This document shows positions 5,301 to 11,274 of a stretch of DNA of 12,844 nt, piece by piece. The position numbers were made by a program, and so were the translations under genes. Numbering within the stretch: position 1 is the stretch's first letter; each line of letters begins with the position of its first letter. This DNA is from Verrucomicrobiaceae bacterium. GTDB lineage: Bacteria > Verrucomicrobiota > Verrucomicrobiae > Verrucomicrobiales > Akkermansiaceae. The stretch lies in assembly GCA_003820635.1 (NCBI GenBank), contig RPOS01000231.1, forward strand, positions 1-12,844, read 5' to 3'. The notes below the pieces were generated by a model that was given only the letters and a program-made list of their open reading frames with translations, was not told where the DNA came from and made no database searches.

Positions 5301-6409
5301 TTCGATACGATAATTGCCCAGCCTGTATTGTTGCCATCGCATTCCCAACGGCGCAGCCAATTTTTCCTGCTGTACTTAACGCCTTTACCACGCGAAGCAG
5401 AGTTGCTAACGTACCCTCCGTTTACCATATCTGCCTCCCCATTTGGGTCATTGTGAACAAACGCATCAGGCGTAAAACCTACGCAACAGGTCCAGTGGCC
5501 GCCCCCAGTTGGGTAATTGACATTCCCCTGGTGCAGCCAACCAACTGCTACTGGCCTGCCATTGCGCAATTCATTTTCCAACAAGGCAGCATTTCCGTTG
5601 GTAATAAATTTTGCCTTGAGCCCCAGGGAATGTAACGTGGCCAACTGTGCGTCTTTATTTGTAGTGTCTCCGTATTTAGCACGAATAGCATTGTATTCAT
5701 CATCCGATTTAACCAAGCCATAATAGGCGGAGATCATCGCGCAACTAGAAGAAAAACACTCGCGGTAACCTGTGCCAGATACATTATCAAGCTGGTAAAA
5801 GTAAGGTACGGACAGTGTTTTTGAGGTGACAACGTCAATTGTATTGCCACCTGGCGTGCCAAGCTGTCGATCCATGATCTGGATAAGCTTGGTACTATAT
5901 GCTGGATCTGTTGCGTAATTTTCGACTACCAACAAATCCGCGCAGTTGTTCCGACTGGTGGCTCGGTTAACACCTTTATATGTACCGTAGTCTTTGTACC
6001 AGCGGTCAACCAAGTAGCAAGTACAGGTGTACAAATCTGGGAAATCAAGGAACCCTGCTTTGATTGTTACCCATTGACCATTAATAAATTCTTGCGTATT
6101 AACTGTCGTACCAGATCCTTTTAGGCCATAATAATTGTGCGTGCCTGAAGTGTCTTTCCCCCAATTTGATTCAAGTGCCCATTGTGCAGCAACAACTTCT
6201 GGGTATTTTGCTCCAGCATCTTTACCGGCTTTCATCACGCCGTCCCAAGTATTGGGATAGGTTTCTACTGGTTGCGGTGCCGTGCGGTACTTGACGGCAA
6301 ACGCTTCTAGTACTTCTTTTGAAGTCTGTGATTCAAACCAATTCCACGCATCAATTTGATGCGGTAGTTTTTTAAAATATTCCGCTGCTTCTACAAGTTT
6401 TATTGTCAT
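5297..6409 (-). CDS. Two-domain endolysin: glucosaminidase-like plus C39-like cysteine peptidase (370 aa)
   Basis: Degrades host peptidoglycan for lysis. Three parts can be seen. (1) A short N-terminal module at 3-42 with 'YFKKLPHQIDAWNWFES', a motif seen in other cyanophage lysins. (2) A GH73-like glucosaminidase domain at about 52-185, with 'WALESNWGKDTSGTHNYYGLKG' (77-98); Glu80 is the expected catalytic acid. (3) A papain-fold C39-like peptidase domain at about 198-368: Gln206, Cys218 in 'ECFSSSCAMISAYYG' (aligning with C-G-P-T-S-x-A-M of the family), His305 in 'GGHWTCCVGF', and Asn320/Asp321 in 'VHNDPNGE'. The set suggests one enzyme cutting both glycan strands and peptide cross-links. 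No signal peptide, so a holin is needed; a candidate lies at 4974. It starts two bases after the upstream stop. Confidence 0.85.
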   Translation of the reverse strand: MTIKLVEAAEYFKKLPHQIDAWNWFESQTSKEVLEAFAVKYRTAPQPVETYPNTWDGVMKAGKDAGAKYPEVVAAQWALESNWGKDTSGTHNYYGLKGSGTTVNTQEFINGQWVTIKAGFLDFPDLYTCTCYLVDRWYKDYGTYKGVNRATSRNNCADLLVVENYATDPAYSTKLIQIMDRQLGTPGGNTIDVVTSKTLSVPYFYQLDNVSGTGYRECFSSSCAMISAYYGLVKSDDEYNAIRAKYGDTTNKDAQLATLHSLGLKAKFITNGNAALLENELRNGRPVAVGWLHQGNVNYPTGGGHWTCCVGFTPDAFVHNDPNGEADMVNGGYVSNSASRGKGVKYSRKNWLRRWECDGNNTGWAIIVSK

Positions 6410-6411
6410 TG

Positions 6412-7104
6412 CTAGTCAACCAACGGTGGGGTAACAACTGGAAGCATGTCTGGAACTAAGATCCAAGACTGCGTATTTTCATCCCATTCATAGTTTTTGC
6501 CGTCGTTGGGATACGGGACTGGAGCTTCCCACTTGCCGGTTACTGGATTGCGCGTCCAGCTGGGATAGGGCTGGGTTAGATCTTCTTGGGTTGGCCAGAC
6601 TGGATATAACGGACCAGTAATAAACTGAGCGAGTTCATCGGTATCTGTAGTCGCTTCAATAGAGTCGTTTTTATTTGCGCAAGTAGTACGAATCAGTTGT
6701 CTCCAGGTTTTTGTGTCTGCATCTGCGGGAGTACCGTCATCGAATTCCCTTACAATCATCCAATCAGTCGGAAATAATAATGTATAAGCAGTCTGCGAAG
6801 TTTGCTGCTTCCATTGAGTCACAAGTTGTGTGTGATCTTTGGGAATTAAATTGCCGTCTTGATCGTATCCCCAGTAGAAACGTTGGTCATATACCGGGGG
6901 ATCAGGTACTTCCGTAATTCCAATCGCAGCCCTATCTTCTGGGGAAGATAATCTCAGCCAGTTAGCAGGGTACTGCGTTCCATCTGGCGTAACAAAAGCA
7001 ACATCTGGAGAAAGAGGCTTGCCGTCTAAAAGAAACATTTTGTGCGTCTGCTTATCTAATATATTTATTTTAACCCAGTTTGGCGTTGACTTCACGGTTG
7101 ACAT
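6412..7104 (-). CDS. Trp-rich tail or tail-fibre-assembly-type protein (230 aa)
   Basis: The middle of the protein ('NWLRLSSPEDRAAIGI', 'YDQRFYWG', residues about 48-79; then 'AYTLLFPTDWMIVREFDDGT' and 'WRQLIR', about 106-138) resembles phage tail-fibre assembly chaperones and related tail proteins, where a helix is followed by 'L...DW...R' and 'W...R'. The C-terminal third carries a Pro/Trp module ('YPSWTRNPVTGKWEAPVPYP', then 'YEWDENTQSWI') that recurs in cyanophage tail proteins. AGGA nine bases before the ATG is a good ribosome site. It is followed directly by the endolysin. The adhesin genes that would be its clients lie upstream on the same strand, now separated from it by the integrase and homing endonuclease. 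Chaperone and structural roles cannot be told apart here. Confidence 0.55.
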   Translation of the reverse strand: MSTVKSTPNWVKINILDKQTHKMFLLDGKPLSPDVAFVTPDGTQYPANWLRLSSPEDRAAIGITEVPDPPVYDQRFYWGYDQDGNLIPKDHTQLVTQWKQQTSQTAYTLLFPTDWMIVREFDDGTPADADTKTWRQLIRTTCANKNDSIEATTDTDELAQFITGPLYPVWPTQEDLTQPYPSWTRNPVTGKWEAPVPYPNDGKNYEWDENTQSWILVPDMLPVVTPPLVD

Positions 7105-7114
7105 GGCTTAGGAT
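7086..7114 (+). promoter_or_regulatory. Candidate sigma70-type promoter for the integrase
   Basis: TTGACT (7086-7091) and TAGGAT (7109-7114) are separated by 17 bases; five and four of six consensus matches. The ATG at 7137 follows about 16 bases after the expected start point. The site lies across the divergent start of the 7104 minus-strand gene. Confidence 0.35.
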
Positions 7115-7118
7115 CCTA
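7109..7118. promoter_or_regulatory. 10-bp palindrome in the divergent gap
   Basis: TAGGATCCTA is a perfect palindrome in the 32-base gap between the minus-strand gene (start 7104) and the integrase (start 7137). It overlaps the candidate -10 box and so could be an operator; on the minus strand its AGGA also serves as the likely ribosome site of the 7104 gene, which may be the whole reason for it. Confidence 0.25.
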
Positions 7119-7136
7119 GCCCAACTCAATCAATTC

Positions 7137-7988
7137 ATGACAACCCTCCAGGCCGCATGGGCCCAGTTTAAAGCGGAACGTTCTATTACCCTTTGTCCAA
7201 CCAGTCTGACTTCCGATTACACAGTGCTGGATAAATGGGTAAAACTTTGTCCCATCCAAGATCTTACCCAAGGTCGGCAAATAATGACGTGGGTGCTCCA
7301 GCAAACTCCTGTTAAAACTAGCAGAAGAGTTGCAATGTACATAAAAAGTTTGTACAGATGGGCTTCAAACGAAGACATTCGTCTTATTGAACGTAATCCT
7401 ATTATTTCTTTTCGCATGCCTAAGCCTCCACAAGAAGACGAAGAAATAATTGTTATCCCGCGCAACGAGACAGCAATAGTGCTCATAGCCCTTGAAGGGC
7501 ATCGCAGAAAACCTACTTCCGATTGGGCGGCTTACTCAGAGTTTATGCTGCAAACAGCAATGCGTACAGGAGAAGTACGTGCTTTGAAATGGGAAGATAT
7601 TAAAGAATCAAAAATATTAGTGCATTCCAACTATACACTTACCCATGGACACAAAAACTCAACAAAAACAAATAAAAAACGCTGGGTACCTATTAACGCA
7701 CGTTGCCAAGAAATATTAAAAACTCTTCCGCAAAAAGATGAGTACATTTTTCCATATAACCGAATGGCTTATCAAAGTTATTTTTATGATCGCATGAAAG
7801 AATTATATTTGGCGGGGCTTGCCACTCATCGCTATCGCCCATATGATCTTAGGCATACGGCAATTTCCCGTTGGATCGAAGCTCAAATACCAGTGGCCCA
7901 GGTGGCAGCTTGGGCGGGAAACAGCTCAGAAGTTATTTGGAAACACTACTGCAATGTAACCCAGGAATATGAAATGCCAACTCTCTAG
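7137..7988 (+). CDS. int: Tyrosine recombinase / phage integrase (283 aa)
   Basis: Catalyses site-specific recombination, probably integration and excision of the phage genome. The N-terminal part (about 1-95) is a helical SAM-like core-binding domain ('LYRWASNEDIRLIERNPI'). The catalytic domain follows: Arg143 in 'AMRTGEVRALKWEDI', Lys180/181 in 'TNKKRWVPI', Arg239 in 'YDLRHT', and the nucleophile Tyr271 in 'VIWKHY'. Two positions that are usually His differ: Tyr236 in the HxxR box and Asn262 in the 'GH' box ('AGNSSEV'). The ATG at 7137 is preferred over a TTG at 7080, which would overlap the divergent gene. The gene faces the opposite way to every other gene from 5139 on, and its middle (about 7570-7830) is more AT-rich than its neighbours, suggesting separate acquisition. 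It ends 26 bases before the stop of the HNH gene. Confidence 0.92.
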   Translation: MTTLQAAWAQFKAERSITLCPTSLTSDYTVLDKWVKLCPIQDLTQGRQIMTWVLQQTPVKTSRRVAMYIKSLYRWASNEDIRLIERNPIISFRMPKPPQEDEEIIVIPRNETAIVLIALEGHRRKPTSDWAAYSEFMLQTAMRTGEVRALKWEDIKESKILVHSNYTLTHGHKNSTKTNKKRWVPINARCQEILKTLPQKDEYIFPYNRMAYQSYFYDRMKELYLAGLATHRYRPYDLRHTAISRWIEAQIPVAQVAAWAGNSSEVIWKHYCNVTQEYEMPTL

Positions 7989-8014
7989 CCTTGTTCCCTA
8001 ATGGGGCGAGATGG

Positions 8015-8506
8015 TTATACATGGCGGGCAAATTCGCCGTGCAAGCCACAGCGAAGTGTCATTACGGCTGCTGCACACTCTTCTTTGGAATCAAAAGGTG
8101 GGGTTTTGTGCATTTTGTACTGATACCACACGCTACCGATCCATTTGCGTGCGGTCTTGTTCCAAGAGACACCCTTAACACCTGAAGTGTTCCGCTTAGA
8201 GCGCTTGGCGTTACACATGTTTTCTGTGTGAGTAGAAGCACGCAGGTTTTCAATTCTGTTGTCTTGGGTGTCGCCATTGATGTGGTCAAGCACTGCTGCG
8301 GGGTCGTTACCGTGCATGGCCCAGATAATTCGATGCACTAGGTACTTCTTGTACTTAATGCCTACGACAAGGTAGCCCCTGCCGTTAACGCATCCTGCTT
8401 TGCTGCCGGCTTGTGCCATCGTGGAGCTGGTGTTGCGCCAGTAAATAGATCCATCGCGATACTCAAAAAGATCGCAAAGCTCTTCCTGGGTCGGAGTTCG
8501 TGTCAT
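8015..8506 (-). CDS. HNH homing endonuclease with AP2 DNA-binding domain (163 aa)
   Basis: A complete free-standing HNH endonuclease. Residues 18-60 form the usual lead-in ('DGSIYWRN', 'GSKAG', 'GYLVVGI', 'YLVHRIIW' with His58). The HNH core is 'LDHINGDTQDNRIENLR' (73-89): Asp74-His75, Asn83 and Asn87. Residues about 107-150 are an AP2-type DNA-binding domain ('SGVKGVSWNKTARKWIGSV' followed by 'FDSKEECAAAV'). Such enzymes nick or cut DNA at a target in related phages lacking the gene, so the gene spreads. Its start overlaps the stop of the LamG protein (ATGA), so it rides on that message without breaking it; no intron is apparent. It is convergent with the integrase. Confidence 0.92.
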   Translation of the reverse strand: MTRTPTQEELCDLFEYRDGSIYWRNTSSTMAQAGSKAGCVNGRGYLVVGIKYKKYLVHRIIWAMHGNDPAAVLDHINGDTQDNRIENLRASTHTENMCNAKRSKRNTSGVKGVSWNKTARKWIGSVWYQYKMHKTPPFDSKEECAAAVMTLRCGLHGEFARHV

Positions 8507-10890
8507 CGGGCGCGGGCGTATTGGAAGGGGTGCTCGGCAAAGGCGGCGTAGATGTAGGTGGCACCAGAACCGTTGGTTCCATCAAAACTGCTGCTCCTCA
8601 ACTTAAAACCATTACTAAGACAATCAATCAGATAGGTACTGTCTTCTGCATTGCTTAGATTGGCATATAGGTTTTTGTCGGAAACGTTAGAAGCGCTCCT
8701 ACTTGTATCATGCAAAACCCAGTTGCCAAAGCTTACCGAGCTAGACGCCTTGATCATCACCCACCTCGGCCTAAACCCGGTATACACAAACGGCCCATCC
8801 GAGCTGCCGTTGCCGGTGTAGCTGCCGAAACTAGAGTACCCGACTACTGGGGCGAAGCAGTAGGCGACGTAGGTGTATCCGTTTACGTTCTGGTCAGTCG
8901 TATAACTTGTCGAGAATACTGTACTGGTAGGCGCAGACATTGTGCCGTAGGTTGTATTGACAATTGATTGCGCTGCTGTCGTATTGAGATACATTGCGTA
9001 TTGCCAAGATGTCAAAGATTTATGTTTTACATGCCAATCTGCAGTGCCGTCTCGCCGTTTAATAATGATTAACTCGGGGGCAATGCCTAATCCGTGCCCG
9101 ATGGTATCCGTGCCGTTGCTAGTGCGTGTCCCCGTATAAGTAACCACCGAGAACCCCGCGCTCGGATTAGCCCGCACCTGACTAGAGATGGAGCCTTGTG
9201 TGTTCGTGACGGTGGAGCTGACGGCGTCCCAGCACCAGGCGGCGTAGGTTTGACCGGAAGTGTTAATGTCAGTGCCGTAGTTAGGAAGTATGCTGAATCC
9301 GTCTGAGTTGAACGTGTCAAAGTCTGAACTGCCAGGCATCGAAAACTCTGCGTATGTCAGGTTGCTCCAAACAACCTTTCTGCCACGCACAGTATCAATT
9401 AAGTTGTTATTACCAGCTGTGCTTCGCGTTTTAATCCACACCAGATCCGGCGAGAACCCCAACCCCGAGATCGTCTGCGTGCTGCCATTGCCGGTGTAAA
9501 GCTTGGTGTCGAACACCGTGCTCGGGTTCACGATGGTCGGCGCCGGGAGGTTAGCCGTACAGAGCGCCTTGAAGCCGCTGGGGGCGGTGTACGCGAAGGG
9601 GCGTTGGCCGAAGTTGACGACTGCGGTGGTTGGTCCTGTATTGCTTGCGTAATATGAGGATGCGTTACTACCTAGAGACAGACCTGATACGCTGCCTTGA
9701 AGAGCATTATTCTTGTAGTAGTAGACAATACCTGAGGCGGCATCTATCGCAATTCCTATGACATCATTGATTGACCAAGCACCACCAAATGCGACCCAGT
9801 TAGCGCCGTTGAAGCGCTGCCCATTTGAGGCGTAAGCGCTCAGAACGCTAGAGTTGGGATCGCCAGCAGTGATGCCAATATGTTCGCTGGTAGAGTTGCT
9901 AGGGCTTGTTGTGATCGTGTATTCACAGTACCAGTTGCCGCTAGTTGGATAGGAAAATGTAGATCTAAACCTACGGCCGGCACTACCGGACTTCAGGTTT
10001 CCATCTGACAATCCGGTGGTCGAGTAGTACAGGGGATTAAATGTGGGGTAATTCCCCCTCACTTCCCCGCCAAGCCCAGTATCTACCTCGCTGCCATTAG
10101 TGGGAACGTCTACGAGGCTGTCGTTGCCTGCACCAGCGGTGACACTGAGGTTGTTCGGCGTCCAGTTGTTGCCGTTGCCGGAGCTGTCTTTACCCAGCGT
10201 GGTGGCAGTGGCGGCGGAGTTATCCGCGAAATCGAGTTTGAACCCGTTGGTGCCGTAGCTGCCGGTGAAAGCCTTAGGCATCCAGACGCCGGTGGCGGCG
10301 GAGAACTCACCGAAGCTGGTGGGGTCTAGCGCTTGGCCGTCGATGAAGTGGATGTCGGCGAGGTAGCCGTTAAGGTAGTAGCTCCCGCTTGCAGTTCCTA
10401 TAGTGTGACTTGCGGCCTGATTGATGCCTAGGTCGGAGTTTTGCGCTGGATAGTTTGTAGTCGCAAAATCCGTTATCTGAGCGCCATTGACATACAACTT
10501 CATGCGATTTGACGCTGTTGCCTGAGTTGTATCAGTGGCCCATACAATATGATACCAGGCGGACACATCCCGGAAAACCTGCGTGGTTTGCAGTGCGTAT
10601 AGAGAGTTTTGCGCTACTTCCAAGGCGCCATTAGCGTTAAAATCTAAACCTAGGACGGTGCTATCGCTCAGGCTAGGTCTGCAGTCAAAAATCAATTGCA
10701 ACGTTCCTAGCTGACTCCTCTTCACCCACCCCGCCCAGGTCCACGTCTTGCGGTTGCCGGCTGATGCGGGGGTGCGGCTGAGAAAACTGCTGTCGGCTGA
10801 GTTGAAGCGGAGGGAACGTGAAATAGAATAACCTGCGCCACCAGCTTGGCCACTGGCTCCAACTAAAGCACTGTCGTGAAAAAGGCTCAT
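8503..10890 (-). CDS. Large adhesin / tail-fibre protein: LamG, SPRY and three C-terminal repeats (795 aa)
   Basis: Probably binds host surface glycans as part of the tail. In order: residues 28-215 are a concanavalin-like LamG domain ('SLRFNSADSSFLSRTP', 'TWAGWVKRS', 'WYHIVWATD', 'MKLYVNG', 'GYLADIHFIDGQAL'). Residues 298-435 are SPRY-like ('GNWYCEYTI', 'HIGITAGDP', 'DVIGIAIDAASGIVYYYKN', 'VVNFGQRPF'). Residues 458-555, 578-680 and 684-788 are three related repeats. Each has 'Y.G......GF.P..V.IK' (for example 'GLGFSPDLVWIKTRS', 'GLGIAPELIIIKRRD', 'GFRPRWVMIKASS'), then a 'D..R' or 'HKSL' segment, and closes with 'TY.A' and an aromatic-Ala end. The composition is rich in Ser, Thr, Gly and Asn, typical of phage adhesins. 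The ATG has AGGT ten bases upstream. The C-terminus 'EHPFQYARAR' reaches the HNH start. Confidence 0.8.
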   Translation of the reverse strand: MSLFHDSALVGASGQAGGAGYSISRSLRFNSADSSFLSRTPASAGNRKTWTWAGWVKRSQLGTLQLIFDCRPSLSDSTVLGLDFNANGALEVAQNSLYALQTTQVFRDVSAWYHIVWATDTTQATASNRMKLYVNGAQITDFATTNYPAQNSDLGINQAASHTIGTASGSYYLNGYLADIHFIDGQALDPTSFGEFSAATGVWMPKAFTGSYGTNGFKLDFADNSAATATTLGKDSSGNGNNWTPNNLSVTAGAGNDSLVDVPTNGSEVDTGLGGEVRGNYPTFNPLYYSTTGLSDGNLKSGSAGRRFRSTFSYPTSGNWYCEYTITTSPSNSTSEHIGITAGDPNSSVLSAYASNGQRFNGANWVAFGGAWSINDVIGIAIDAASGIVYYYKNNALQGSVSGLSLGSNASSYYASNTGPTTAVVNFGQRPFAYTAPSGFKALCTANLPAPTIVNPSTVFDTKLYTGNGSTQTISGLGFSPDLVWIKTRSTAGNNNLIDTVRGRKVVWSNLTYAEFSMPGSSDFDTFNSDGFSILPNYGTDINTSGQTYAAWCWDAVSSTVTNTQGSISSQVRANPSAGFSVVTYTGTRTSNGTDTIGHGLGIAPELIIIKRRDGTADWHVKHKSLTSWQYAMYLNTTAAQSIVNTTYGTMSAPTSTVFSTSYTTDQNVNGYTYVAYCFAPVVGYSSFGSYTGNGSSDGPFVYTGFRPRWVMIKASSSVSFGNWVLHDTSRSASNVSDKNLYANLSNAEDSTYLIDCLSNGFKLRSSSFDGTNGSGATYIYAAFAEHPFQYARAR

Positions 10891-10903
10891 GACGCAAGTT
10901 ACC

Positions 10904-10911
10904 TATTTATA
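10904..10911 (-). promoter_or_regulatory. TATAAATA octamer upstream of the adhesin gene
   Basis: Exact match to the T4-type late promoter octamer, 13 bases before the ATG at 10890. If used, transcription would start only about 8 bases before the ATG and would leave out the AGGT ribosome site, so it may equally be a -10 box or chance. Nothing else in the window shows that the phage is T4-like. Confidence 0.25.
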
Positions 10912-10919
10912 AGTAGTAA

Positions 10920-11240
10920 TCAGTTGTTCCAGGGGAGCCCTGCTGCTTTGCTTGGGGCACGCTGTTCATCAATCTGTGACTGAAGTGCAGCTTCTACATC
11001 AGCCACCTTTTCTTCTGTCAATGCAGCCTTTACCCATTCAACAACAAGATCTTCGGTCAAGCCTGCAAATGGAATCAAAGCATCCGGACGCTCAAAACCA
11101 ATGGAGCCATAGGCACCAGCACTGTAGGTGTCATCTTTGGCATCGACGGTGTAATGAGCGGTGTACACAAAACCATCTTGAGTTTCACGCTCAAGTTGGG
11201 AGATCTTCCAGGTGAAGACAGTGGTGTTTTTGGCGGTCAT
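10920..11240 (-). CDS. Conserved phage protein, unknown function (106 aa)
   Basis: I recognise the pattern 'TWKISQLERE', 'DGFVYTAHYTVDAKDD', 'YGSIGFERPDALIPFAGLTED', 'WVKAALTEEKVADVEAALQSQIDEQ' and the end 'GLPW' from small proteins encoded among tail genes in cyanophages and other marine phages; their function is not known to me. The first half is predicted beta, the second alpha. It lies between the tail fibre (34-base gap) and the LamG adhesin (29-base gap), so a tail-related or assembly role is likely. No membrane segment or catalytic motif is apparent. Confidence 0.7.
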   Translation of the reverse strand: MTAKNTTVFTWKISQLERETQDGFVYTAHYTVDAKDDTYSAGAYGSIGFERPDALIPFAGLTEDLVVEWVKAALTEEKVADVEAALQSQIDEQRAPSKAAGLPWNN

Positions 11241-11274
11241 GTCAATAATGTTTCCGTTTTTTAACTATAGCAAA

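Noticed and set aside
7080..7136. N-terminal extension of the integrase from a TTG codon
   Set aside because: It would overlap the divergent gene and the candidate promoter; the sequence from the ATG at 7137 already gives a complete integrase.
9087..9320. Opposed open frames on both strands within the adhesin
   Set aside because: Pro/Arg-rich shadow translations of the repeat-bearing adhesin, with no start signals.
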